Assembly: GCA_018266915.1 (NCBI GenBank)
Contig: JAFDZM010000098.1
Span: 124,001-188,000, forward strand
Reading direction: 5' to 3'
Length of the DNA: 64,000 nt
Source: Bacteroidota bacterium
GTDB taxonomy: Bacteria > Bacteroidota > Bacteroidia > Sphingobacteriales > Sphingobacteriaceae
The position numbers were made by a program, and so were the translations under genes. The notes under the pieces were generated by a model. That model was not told where the DNA came from. It ran no database searches and was given only the letters and a program-made list of their open reading frames with translations. Positions 33,930 to 42,530 of this stretch are shown in pieces. The number at the start of each line of letters is the position of its first letter. Positions within the stretch are counted from its first letter, which is position 1.

Positions 33930-35243
33930 ATGAAACTGATTGATCAGTGCAGACAAAAAGTAGCTAAATGGCCTTATGGACTGTTATCAGTTATGGCTGC
34001 TGTGTCATCTTTCGGGGCCTATACCTGTATGTATGCATTCCGTAAGGCTTTTGCTGCGGGTACTTTCAGTGGTCTTCAATATTTGCATATTGATTATAAA
34101 GTATGGCTGGTAATCGCACAGGTTATAGGCTATACCTTGAGTAAATTCTACGGTGTAAAATTCATTTCTGAATTAAAACCTGGCCAGCGTGCAAAATATA
34201 TCTTAATGCTGATCGGCATAGCATGGTCAGCGTTATTACTTTTTTCTATAATTCCTGCACCGTATAATATAATTTGTCTATTTATTAATGGATTTCCTCT
34301 TGGTTTGATATGGGGGCTTGTTTTCGGCTACCTTGAAGGCCGTAAGTCGACTGAATTTATGGCAGCTGTTTTGTCCATCAGTTTGATATTTGCTTCGGGC
34401 TTTGTAAAAACAGTCGCACGTATGCTGATGGGCTCGTTCCATTTCAGCGAATACACTATGCCTTTTATTACGGGTGCATTATTTGTGCTCCCTTTACTGC
34501 TTTTCGTATTTATGCTGGAGCTGATGCCGCCTCCGACACCAGAAGATATCCGTCTCCGTACCAAACGCCTTCCAATGGATGCGGCCGAACGAAAAAGCTT
34601 TTTACAAAAATTTCTGCCAGGTATCATTCTTACGCTAATCATCTATGTGTTGCTCACCATCATGCGCGATGTGCGTGACAGCTTTGAGGTGGAAATATGG
34701 AACAGCATGGGCATAAAAGACAATACGATTTATACCAAAATAGATTCCATTATATCGGTAATTGTACTGGTCGCCATGAGCCTGCTCATTTTGATAAAAA
34801 AGAACTTAAAGGCCTTTGGTTTGATCCACATCATGATCATATCCGGATGCGTACTCATAGGTATCGGAACGGTCTTGTTCACTTTTAACCTGATCAGTCC
34901 AATGGTTTGGATGACGCTGGCAGGGTTAGGACTTTACCTGGGTTATGTGCCGTATAATGCCGTTTTCTTTGAGCGTTTGTTAGCTTCCTTTCATTATAAA
35001 GGCAATGTGGGCTTTTTAATTTATGTAGCTGATTCTATGGGGTACCTGGGCAGTGTGAGTGTGCTTTTAGTAAAAGAATTAGGACAGCCTACCATCAGCT
35101 GGGGCATGTTTTTTAAAGACAGCGTGCTGGCAGTAGCGGTTATAGGCGGTATATGTGCAACATTATCGCTGATATACTTTATGCGGAGTGCCCGTAAAGA
35201 TAAACTGGATCAACAAGAACAACTGAATATTTTACCTGTATGA
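33930..35243 (+). CDS. MFS transporter of the DUF5690 family
   Basis: The 437-residue protein has about 12 hydrophobic segments, such as LLSVMAAVSSFGAYTCMYAF, LMLIGIAWSALLLFSII, GLIWGLVFGYLEGRKSTEFM and PMVWMTLAGLGLYLGYVPYN. The overall pattern fits a major-facilitator-type inner-membrane carrier of the DUF5690 group common in Bacteroidota. Its stop overlaps the FAD oxidoreductase start (ATGA), so the two are cotranslated and probably act on the same compound: the carrier imports, the oxidase converts. The promoter region holds the 48-bp element shared with susC. Confidence 0.85.
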   Translation: MKLIDQCRQKVAKWPYGLLSVMAAVSSFGAYTCMYAFRKAFAAGTFSGLQYLHIDYKVWLVIAQVIGYTLSKFYGVKFISELKPGQRAKYILMLIGIAWSALLLFSIIPAPYNIICLFINGFPLGLIWGLVFGYLEGRKSTEFMAAVLSISLIFASGFVKTVARMLMGSFHFSEYTMPFITGALFVLPLLLFVFMLELMPPPTPEDIRLRTKRLPMDAAERKSFLQKFLPGIILTLIIYVLLTIMRDVRDSFEVEIWNSMGIKDNTIYTKIDSIISVIVLVAMSLLILIKKNLKAFGLIHIMIISGCVLIGIGTVLFTFNLISPMVWMTLAGLGLYLGYVPYNAVFFERLLASFHYKGNVGFLIYVADSMGYLGSVSVLLVKELGQPTISWGMFFKDSVLAVAVIGGICATLSLIYFMRSARKDKLDQQEQLNILPV

Positions 35244-36364
35244 AGAACTCTTCGGCCATAGTTATTGGCGCCGGGATTGTAGGCCTTGCCACTGCACGCG
35301 CATTGGCAATTAGGGGCTATCGTGTAACCGTTTTTGAACGTAATGAACGCGCGGTCGGTGCATCTATCCGCAACTTTGGGATGGTATGGCCCATTGGTCA
35401 ACAAACCGGTCCTCTGTTTGAACGGGCTATGCTGTCGCGAAGCATTTATAAAGAAGTATGTACCGAAGCCAACATCTGGCATAATGAAGTAGGTTCATTA
35501 CATCTTGCTCATCAGGATGATGAGCTACAGGTAATGGCCGAATATGTTGAAGTTAATAAATTATATCGTGATTGCGCTTTGCTTACTCCTGCGCAGGCTT
35601 TGGAAAAATCTCCAGCCGTTAACCCGACTGGTTTAAAAGGTGCATTATGGAGTGGCGAGGAAATGATCATCGAATCAAGAGTTGCGATCGGACAAATAGC
35701 AGCTTACCTCGCTGAGAAATACGGTGTAGATTTTCACTGGAACACGGCCATCAATAAAATAGAGCACCCGTCAGTATTTTCAGGTGAACGTAGCTGGCAG
35801 GCCGATGAAATATTTGTTTGTAGCGGAGCTGATTTCGAAACACTGTACCCAGCACTGTTCCTGGAAACAAAAATCACTAAATGCAAACTGCAAATGATGC
35901 GTTTGGTTGCTCAACCTGACGGCTGGCGCATTGGTCCGTCATTGTGCGGTGGCTTATCTATGATACATTACCCGGGATTTCAGATCGCACCTTCGTTGCC
36001 TGCATTGCGCAAAAGATATGAAGAGCAATATCCCGAATATTTAAATTGGGGCATCCATGTGATGGTTTCACAAAATGGCGGTGGCGAGCTGACTATTGGT
36101 GATTCACACGAATATGGCCTGGTGCATGATCCTTTTGACAAAACATTTGTTAATAATCTGATAACCGACTACTTACATACATTTGCCAATTTTAAGGACT
36201 GGCAACTAATACAATCATGGCACGGCATTTATCCCAAAATGATGAATGGCCAAACCGAGCTGATTGTTGAGACAGAGCCGGGAGTAACTGTGATCAATGG
36301 CCTCGGCGGTAATGGGATGACTTTGTCATTTGGTCTTTGTGAGCAGTTTTTTGCAGCGAAATAA
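35240..36364 (+). CDS. FAD-dependent oxidoreductase, TIGR03364 type (phosphonate-linked)
   Basis: The 374-residue protein begins with the FAD-binding motif VIGAGIVGLATARALA and continues VTVFERNERAVGASIRNFGM, with a C-terminal VINGLGGNGMTLSFG. The pattern fits the glycine/D-amino-acid oxidase family, specifically TIGR03364, members of which occur in phosphonate catabolic clusters. Known relatives oxidise aminophosphonates such as N-methyl aminoethylphosphonate. Alternatives are sarcosine or dimethylglycine oxidation from choline. It overlaps the MFS gene by 4 bp and precedes the phospholipase C gene. No phosphonoacetaldehyde hydrolase gene is seen nearby. Confidence 0.85.
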   Translation: MKNSSAIVIGAGIVGLATARALAIRGYRVTVFERNERAVGASIRNFGMVWPIGQQTGPLFERAMLSRSIYKEVCTEANIWHNEVGSLHLAHQDDELQVMAEYVEVNKLYRDCALLTPAQALEKSPAVNPTGLKGALWSGEEMIIESRVAIGQIAAYLAEKYGVDFHWNTAINKIEHPSVFSGERSWQADEIFVCSGADFETLYPALFLETKITKCKLQMMRLVAQPDGWRIGPSLCGGLSMIHYPGFQIAPSLPALRKRYEEQYPEYLNWGIHVMVSQNGGGELTIGDSHEYGLVHDPFDKTFVNNLITDYLHTFANFKDWQLIQSWHGIYPKMMNGQTELIVETEPGVTVINGLGGNGMTLSFGLCEQFFAAK

Positions 36365-36365
36365 T

Positions 36366-36472
36366 ATGCAGATGTGCGAATTTGCAGATATGCAGATGAT
36401 CGGAATGCGTAAATAATAATTGATTCTTAACTTTAAAATTTGCAAATCTGCACATCCGCATATTTGCATATC
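36366..36472. repeat. Palindromic word repeat (TGCAGAT words)
   Basis: Left arm 36366-36409 (ATGCAGATGTGCGAATTTGC onward) and right arm 36437-36472 (TTTGCAAATCTGCACATCC onward) are built from one word and its reverse complement. The word TGCAGATGTGCGAAT also appears at 18232-18270. It sits between the oxidoreductase and phospholipase genes and could act as an attenuator. Confidence 0.8.
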
Positions 36473-36479
36473 AAAAACC

Positions 36480-39038
36480 ATGATTGATACAAGAAGAGAT
36501 TTCCTAAAAAAAGCAGCTTTGCTGGCCGGAGCAACCGGACTGGCTAATATCATCCCTGCTTCTATTCAAAAGGCAATGGCCATCAATGCGCCTGAAGGCA
36601 GTACTTATATGGATGCCGAGCATATTGTGATATTGATGCAGGAAAACCGCTCTTTTGATCATACTTATGGTACTTTGCAGGGTGTTCGGGGCTATAATGA
36701 TCCGCGTGCTATTGATCTGCCTAATAAAAATAAGGTATGGCTCCAGTCGAACGCCGAAGGTGAAACCTATGCTCCATTCCACTTGGATATAAAAAATACC
36801 AAAGCTACCTGGATGAGCTCGTTACCGCACTCATGGGCTAACCAGGTAAATGCCCGCAACGATGGCCGCTATGATCAGTGGCTAAACGTAAAAAAGAACG
36901 GCATTAAAGAGTATAGCCACATGCCGCTGACAATGGGCTTCCACAACCGCGCGGATATCCCATTCTATTATGCACTGGCTGATGCCTTTACAGTTTGCGA
37001 TCAGAATTTCTGCTCATCATTAACCGGTACAAATCCAAACAGGCTATACTTTTGGACAGGTACCGTTCGTCCTGAGCAGCACGAAAATTCGAGAGCCCAC
37101 GTGTGGAACGACGATATGGATTATGGAACTTTAAACTGGAAAACTTTCCCTGAGCGGCTTGAAGAAAATGGCATCTCATGGAAATGTTATCAGAATGAAG
37201 TAGCCATCGATACCGGATTTGAAGGTGATGAAGATCCGTGGTTGTCAAACTTCCAGGATAACCCGCTGGAATTCTTCGGACAGTATAATATCCATTTACA
37301 TCCGAAACATATTGAAGCGCTGGAAAAAAGGTCGACCCAGTTGCCTCAAAAAATAGATGAACTTCAGAAAAAGATAGCTTCGCTACCGGCAGGCGATGCA
37401 CATATCGACCACCTGAAGCATCAGCTAAAAGATTTGCAGGATTATCTTACAAGCGTAACTAAAGAAAAAGAATTATATAAACCGGGACAGTTTGATGCTT
37501 TATCAGATCATGAAAAAAGCCTTCACCGGAAAGCTTTTGATACCAATGCAAACGATCCGGATTACCGCGAGCTGCTCACTTTAAAATATAACGATAACGG
37601 CACTGAGCGCGAAATGCAAGTACCAAAAGGCGACGTGCTATACCAGTTCAGGGATGATGTGAAGAACGGTAAATTGCCTATGGTATCATGGGTTACCGCT
37701 CCAGAGCATTTTAGCGATCACCCGAGTTCGGCATGGTATGGCGCATGGTATGTGTCGGAAGTTTTGGATATCCTGACACAAAACCCTGAGGTATGGAAAA
37801 AGACCATTTTCATATTAGCCTATGATGAGAATGATGGCTATTTTGATCACGTACCACCGTTTACCGCACCGCATTCCGGCAGACCAGAAACCGGCAAGGT
37901 TTCAAAAGGCATAAATACTCGCGTAGATTATGTAACGCTTGAACAGGAAAAAGACCGTAAGGGCTTCCCTGAACCATTTGACCGGGAATGCTCTATCGGT
38001 CTTGGTTTCCGTGTACCGTTGGTGATTGCTTCGCCATGGAGCAAGGGCGGATATGTAAATTCCGAAGTATTTGACCATACTTCTACCCTACAATTTTTGG
38101 AGCACTTTTTAACTAAAAAAACAGGAAAGAAAATAACAGAACCCAATATCAGCGACTGGCGCAGAACTGTTTGCGGCGACTTGACTTCTGTTTTCAGGCC
38201 ATATAACGCCAGCGAAATTAAAAACCCTGAGTTTTTAAAAAGGAATGAATTCGTTGAAGGCATCCATAAAGCGCAATTCCGGAAACTCCCGAACGACTAT
38301 AAGCTTTTGACTAAGGAAGAAATTGCTCAGGCTAATCATGAACCGCACAATTCGCCTTATTTACCAAAACAGGAAAAAGGTACCCGGCCATCATGCGCTA
38401 TACCGTATGAGCTGTATGTTGATGGTAAGCTAGGCGCTGATAAAAAATCCTTCGATATAGAATTTACAGCAGGCAACAAAATTTGGGGTGATAAAACTGT
38501 AGGTGCACCATTTAATGTATATGCTCCAGGAAGCTATAAACAAACCAACGGCAAATTTGTAAATCTGCGTACCTGGGCCTATGGTTTAACCGCAGGAGAT
38601 ACCTTAGACGACAGTTGGCCTATCGAAGATTTTGAGGACCAAAATTATCACTTAAGAGTATACGGCCCTAATGGTTTCTATCGTGAGTTTAAAGGTAACT
38701 CTGAAGACCCGGCTGTGCACGTCAGTTTAAATTATCAACATGCACAAATGGGTAAAAAATTGACCGGCAATGTAATTGTTGATATCCGTAATCAAACAGA
38801 CAAGCCACAAACTATTGAGATTAAGGATAACGCTTATAAACTACACAACCTTCAAAATGTAGTAATACCTGCATCAGACAAAGCTTCGATAGTTTTGGAC
38901 CTGGGGAAAAGCCATCAATGGTACGATTTCAGCGTAAAAACAAATGGTCACCAGAACTACGAAAAGCGTTATGCCGGGCACGTCGAAACCGGACAAAGCA
39001 GCCATACTGATCCGCTGATGGGTGGTGTAGTTGCATAA
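36480..39038 (+). CDS. Tat-exported phosphocholine-specific-type phospholipase C
   Basis: Start at the ATG at 36480 (852 residues) gives a twin-arginine signal MIDTRRDFLKKAALLAGATG; the frame further upstream lies in a repeat. The catalytic domain shows ILMQENRSFDHTYGTLQGVR (Glu55, Asn56 as metal ligands), ADAFTVCDQNFCSSLTGTNP and AYDENDGYFDHVPPF, typical of the Pseudomonas-type phosphocholine-preferring enzymes (TIGR03396). A helical insert, probably coiled coil, spans about 275-350. Two C-terminal beta domains (about 650-840) match the family. It hydrolyses phospholipids to diacylglycerol and a phosphorylated headgroup outside the cytoplasm. It is the third gene after the shared promoter element. 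Confidence 0.93.
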   Translation: MIDTRRDFLKKAALLAGATGLANIIPASIQKAMAINAPEGSTYMDAEHIVILMQENRSFDHTYGTLQGVRGYNDPRAIDLPNKNKVWLQSNAEGETYAPFHLDIKNTKATWMSSLPHSWANQVNARNDGRYDQWLNVKKNGIKEYSHMPLTMGFHNRADIPFYYALADAFTVCDQNFCSSLTGTNPNRLYFWTGTVRPEQHENSRAHVWNDDMDYGTLNWKTFPERLEENGISWKCYQNEVAIDTGFEGDEDPWLSNFQDNPLEFFGQYNIHLHPKHIEALEKRSTQLPQKIDELQKKIASLPAGDAHIDHLKHQLKDLQDYLTSVTKEKELYKPGQFDALSDHEKSLHRKAFDTNANDPDYRELLTLKYNDNGTEREMQVPKGDVLYQFRDDVKNGKLPMVSWVTAPEHFSDHPSSAWYGAWYVSEVLDILTQNPEVWKKTIFILAYDENDGYFDHVPPFTAPHSGRPETGKVSKGINTRVDYVTLEQEKDRKGFPEPFDRECSIGLGFRVPLVIASPWSKGGYVNSEVFDHTSTLQFLEHFLTKKTGKKITEPNISDWRRTVCGDLTSVFRPYNASEIKNPEFLKRNEFVEGIHKAQFRKLPNDYKLLTKEEIAQANHEPHNSPYLPKQEKGTRPSCAIPYELYVDGKLGADKKSFDIEFTAGNKIWGDKTVGAPFNVYAPGSYKQTNGKFVNLRTWAYGLTAGDTLDDSWPIEDFEDQNYHLRVYGPNGFYREFKGNSEDPAVHVSLNYQHAQMGKKLTGNVIVDIRNQTDKPQTIEIKDNAYKLHNLQNVVIPASDKASIVLDLGKSHQWYDFSVKTNGHQNYEKRYAGHVETGQSSHTDPLMGGVVA

Positions 39039-39054
39039 TCACTATAAGCTTCAG

Positions 39055-39148
39055 TCCTCTGTGCTCCTTTGTATAAACTCTCCGTGTCCTCTGTGGTAGA
39101 AATTAACCACAAAGGGCACTAAGGAAAATCACAGAGTTCACAGAGGAT
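39055..39148. repeat. Palindromic word repeat (CCTCTGTG words)
   Basis: Left arm 39055-39098 (CCTCTGTGCTCC, CCGTGTCCTCTGTGG) and right arm 39105-39148 (CCACAAAGGGCACTAAGG, CACAGAGTTCACAGAGG) are imperfect reverse complements made of repeated words. It lies between the phospholipase and GH27 genes and may terminate the operon. Confidence 0.8.
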
Positions 39149-39203
39149 TATTTTTTGTCTTCTCTTTAGTAGATTTGGATTATGAACTTCTCTTAATCCA
39201 TCT

Positions 39204-40760
39204 ATGTCAACATTTCGCCCGATAAAACATTTTATGTGCATGCTATGCACGATTCTTATACCTACGCTTGTCGCTGCTCAGCAAAAACCTCAGGTCAATA
39301 GTCCGGAGTTTTTTGGTGTCCGAACCAGGAAGCATTTCTTTTATACAATCCCAATAAGCGGCTTGAGGCCGATGGAGATAAATGCCAAAAATCTACCCAA
39401 AGGTGTAAGCTATGATAAGAAAAAAGGAATTATTTCGGGCAGTATTGCTGAAAAAGGCAAATACAGGATCGAAATAAATGCTTCAAATAAAAGTGGCTCG
39501 GCTAAGAAGTATTTCACCATTGTGGCAGGCGATCAATTAGCCCTGACACCACCTATGGGCTGGAGCAGTTGGTACAGTTATGGCAGAAAGGCGAAAGAGT
39601 CTGATATTCTAAAAACTGCTCAATTAATGAAGCATTATGGTCTTGATCAATACGGTTGGAGCATACTGGAAATTGACGACCCATGGACCAATCAGCCTGA
39701 TGATAAAGACCCGGTTTGGGAACAGCTGAATCATAAAGTAAACAAAGATGTTTACCAATACCACGAAGGGCCGAATAATCTGCCCGACAGAAAGGGCACT
39801 TTACGCGATGGCAATGGAAAGCTACTGCCTAATCAGCATTATAAAAACATTGAGCAAACAGTAAAACAGGTACACGATCTTGGGTTTAAGGTAGGGATTT
39901 ACAGTTCGCCTGGACCGCTTACCTGTGGCGGCGTTGCAGGAAGCTACGGTCACGAATTACAGGACGCTCAATATTTTGCCAAGGTAGGTTTTGATTACCT
40001 GAAATACGATTGGTGCAGCTATGGCGTGTTTGCAAAAGACAATTCGGAAGAAGAACTGATGAAGCCGTACACACTAATGGGTAATGCGTTAAAAGAGCAG
40101 CCAAGAGATATTATTTTTTCGCTTTGTCAATACGGAATGGGCGATGTATGGAAGTGGGGATATAAAACCGGAGGACAGCTATGGCGAACTGGGGATGATG
40201 TTCGTGACAATTGGGCATCGGTATATGCGGCATTCAAAAAATTGGCTGATAAATCAGAATATGTTCAACCGGGCAGATGGAACGACCCGGATATTTTACA
40301 AGTGGGTGCTGTGGGCGCTGAAAGTCGCGAAGGAAATAGTAATCACCTTACCAAAGAAGAACAGCGTACCGTGATGAGCATGTGGTGCCTGCTGAGTGCA
40401 CCTTTATTTATCGGCGCTAATGTGGAGCATATCGATCAATACACTTTATCTCTTTTGACCAATAACCAGGTAATCGCCATTGACCAGGACGCTTTAGGTA
40501 AAGCAGCTAATCTTAAGCTTACTTTAGATAATAAAATAGAAGTCTGGACAAAGGAATTATATGATGGTCAAACCGCCGTAGGATTACTCAATCCAACTGA
40601 TACCGAACAAAGTTTTGATTTTCAATTTTCATCCATTAGTGCTAACTCTGTTTACCAGGTACGTAACTTATGGGAGAAAAAGAATTTGGGCAGGCAATTA
40701 AAAAGTCTGCTATGTAAAATTCCATCGCATGGCATATTACTGATCACCCTGAAAAAATAA
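39204..40760 (+). CDS. GH27-family alpha-galactosidase, secreted
   Basis: The 518-residue protein has a signal peptide ending near TLVAAQ. An Ig-like domain (about 35-115) precedes a GH27/GH-D TIM barrel starting ALTPPMGWSSWYSYG. The nucleophile is Asp269 (LKYDWCSYG) and the acid/base Asp361 (GRWNDPDILQVG); DIIFSLCQYGMGDVWKWG is also typical. A C-terminal beta domain ends the protein. The enzyme removes terminal alpha-galactose or a related sugar such as alpha-N-acetylgalactosamine. A quinone oxidoreductase gene follows 5 bp downstream. Confidence 0.92.
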   Translation: MSTFRPIKHFMCMLCTILIPTLVAAQQKPQVNSPEFFGVRTRKHFFYTIPISGLRPMEINAKNLPKGVSYDKKKGIISGSIAEKGKYRIEINASNKSGSAKKYFTIVAGDQLALTPPMGWSSWYSYGRKAKESDILKTAQLMKHYGLDQYGWSILEIDDPWTNQPDDKDPVWEQLNHKVNKDVYQYHEGPNNLPDRKGTLRDGNGKLLPNQHYKNIEQTVKQVHDLGFKVGIYSSPGPLTCGGVAGSYGHELQDAQYFAKVGFDYLKYDWCSYGVFAKDNSEEELMKPYTLMGNALKEQPRDIIFSLCQYGMGDVWKWGYKTGGQLWRTGDDVRDNWASVYAAFKKLADKSEYVQPGRWNDPDILQVGAVGAESREGNSNHLTKEEQRTVMSMWCLLSAPLFIGANVEHIDQYTLSLLTNNQVIAIDQDALGKAANLKLTLDNKIEVWTKELYDGQTAVGLLNPTDTEQSFDFQFSSISANSVYQVRNLWEKKNLGRQLKSLLCKIPSHGILLITLKK

Positions 40761-40765
40761 AAAAC

Positions 40766-41752
40766 ATGAAAGCACTTGTATTAGAGAGTTTCAATGCTCC
40801 TTACCAGATAAGAGAGGTTGATAAACCAGTTGCCGGAAAAGGGCAAGTTTTGGTGAAAATTGAAGCCAGCGGTGCTAATCCGCTTGATATGAAGATTAAA
40901 GCAGGTCAGGCTGCTCATGCACAGGTTACGTTGCCAGCAATATTGGGAATAGATATGGCCGGAATAGTGGAGGCCGTTGGTGAAGGTGTAACGGCATTTA
41001 GACCCGGAGACGAAGTGTATGGCATGACAGGCGGTGTTGGTGGCAATCAGGGATCATTGGCTGAATATGCTACTGTAGACGCTAATCTGCTTGCCATTAA
41101 ACCAGGAAATTTAAACATGCGTGAAGCTGCTGCTTTGCCTCTGATTTTTATCACCGCCTGGGAAGGTTTGGTTGACCGGGCTAATGTATCGGAAAGAAAA
41201 ACTGTACTTGTACATGGTGGTGCCGGCGGTGTGGGACATGTCGCTATTCAAATAGCAAAAGCTAAAGGAGCAATGGTTTTCAGTACGGTTGATCCTGCAA
41301 AAAATGAACTTATAAAAAGCTATGGGGCGACGCCTATAGATTATACCAGTTTGGCAGTTGAAGAATATATTCAGAAATATACCAATGGTAATGGTTTCGA
41401 TATCGTATTTGATACTTTGGGCGGTGCTACACTTGATGCATCATTTAAGTCAGTGAAACAATATACAGGTCATGTGATCAGCATACTGGGTTGGGGGGCT
41501 CATAGTCTGGCGCCATTATCTTTCAAGGGGGCAACTTACTCAGGCGTATTTACTTTGTATCCATTGATCTCAGGAAAAGGGCGGGCGCATCATGGAGAGA
41601 TTATGCGGGAAGCCACAATACTTGCAGAAACGGGAAAGCTTGTTCCATTCCTCAATCCAAAAGACTACACGCCCGCTACTATTGAAGATGCATACAACGA
41701 TATCGAACACGGAAAAGCCAAAGGAAAGACCGTGATCGATATCGTGTTTTGA
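40766..41752 (+). CDS. Medium-chain dehydrogenase (quinone oxidoreductase-like, zinc-independent)
   Basis: The 328-residue protein shows MDR-family features: KALVLESFNAPYQIREV, ASGANPLDMKIKAGQ, LPAILGIDMAGIVEAVG and the Rossmann motif VLVHGGAGGVGHVAIQIAKA, with NADPH binding implied. The Cys-based zinc sites of alcohol dehydrogenases are absent, so it fits the quinone oxidoreductase/zeta-crystallin subgroup. It probably reduces quinones or reactive carbonyls in the cytosol. It starts 5 bp after the GH27 gene and converges on the isochorismatase-like gene. Confidence 0.9.
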   Translation: MKALVLESFNAPYQIREVDKPVAGKGQVLVKIEASGANPLDMKIKAGQAAHAQVTLPAILGIDMAGIVEAVGEGVTAFRPGDEVYGMTGGVGGNQGSLAEYATVDANLLAIKPGNLNMREAAALPLIFITAWEGLVDRANVSERKTVLVHGGAGGVGHVAIQIAKAKGAMVFSTVDPAKNELIKSYGATPIDYTSLAVEEYIQKYTNGNGFDIVFDTLGGATLDASFKSVKQYTGHVISILGWGAHSLAPLSFKGATYSGVFTLYPLISGKGRAHHGEIMREATILAETGKLVPFLNPKDYTPATIEDAYNDIEHGKAKGKTVIDIVF

Positions 41753-41759
41753 TGTAGTT

Positions 41760-42314
41760 TTATGCTTTAACCCATTCGTCAGTGGTTAGCACATCAGCCT
41801 GGCGCGGGAAAATTTTCTCCACCAATACGCGGTGAACTTCTTCATCACCATCACCGCAGGCATCGGCTAAAACAGTCAGTTGGTAATCTTTATCACTGGC
41901 TTCGCGAACTGTCGATAATACCACACCACTTGTAGCTATACCAGTTAATACCATATGGCTAATACCGAATGAACGCAGCACCAGCTCCAGGTCGCTGCCT
42001 GCAAAGGCGCTTACGCGGCGTTTGGTAACGATCAACTCGCCTTCCTGTGGCGCTACATCCGGGTGAACGGCCATAAATTCCTGCATGTTGATGCCTTCAA
42101 ACATTACTTTGCCCTGAGAAAAAGTTTTGTTATTCGGACTGATCTCCGGCGCTCCTTGTCTAAAACCTACAACAACATAAATTACAGGTATATTTTTTGA
42201 ACGGGCGGCGGCAATAGCTTTACCTGCATTATTTAATACAGAAGTTGCATCCGGCAGGCGCGGAACGATACCGGCCTGCATATCCATCACTAAAAGGGCA
42301 GTTTTATTTTCCAT
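41760..42314 (-). CDS. Isochorismatase-fold protein lacking the usual catalytic cysteine
   Basis: The 184-residue protein has the isochorismatase/cysteine hydrolase fold: ALLVMDMQ with Asp11, IVTKRRVSAF with Lys98 and LTGIATSGVVLSTVREA. In cysteine hydrolases the third catalytic residue is a cysteine at the position of Val131 here (motif GIATSGVV rather than GVATNVCV). The Asp/Lys pair remains, as in true isochorismatases, so it may be a non-cysteine hydrolase or another activity. It stands alone on the minus strand and converges on the quinone oxidoreductase gene with a 7-bp gap. Confidence 0.88.
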   Translation of the reverse strand: MENKTALLVMDMQAGIVPRLPDATSVLNNAGKAIAAARSKNIPVIYVVVGFRQGAPEISPNNKTFSQGKVMFEGINMQEFMAVHPDVAPQEGELIVTKRRVSAFAGSDLELVLRSFGISHMVLTGIATSGVVLSTVREASDKDYQLTVLADACGDGDEEVHRVLVEKIFPRQADVLTTDEWVKA

Positions 42315-42530
42315 TGGCGGTGTTTTTATTTCTGCTAAGTTTCAAAACTTTTTGACCAAAAATCAAATTTAGTCAGGAAAATAACGATAAAGTTACACTG
42401 GACTAACAAGTGAACCGGGAGATATATCGAATTAAAATGAAAAATAATCTGTCATATAAACATGAATTAATCCATATTTGAATTAAATCGGCAATGCTCC
42501 CCTATTGCTATTTCAATCATCTTAAAACCT

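Noticed and set aside
25224..39038. C-P lyase (phn) operon
   Set aside because: No PhnG-M-type genes are visible. The phosphonate link rests only on the HD and FAD proteins.
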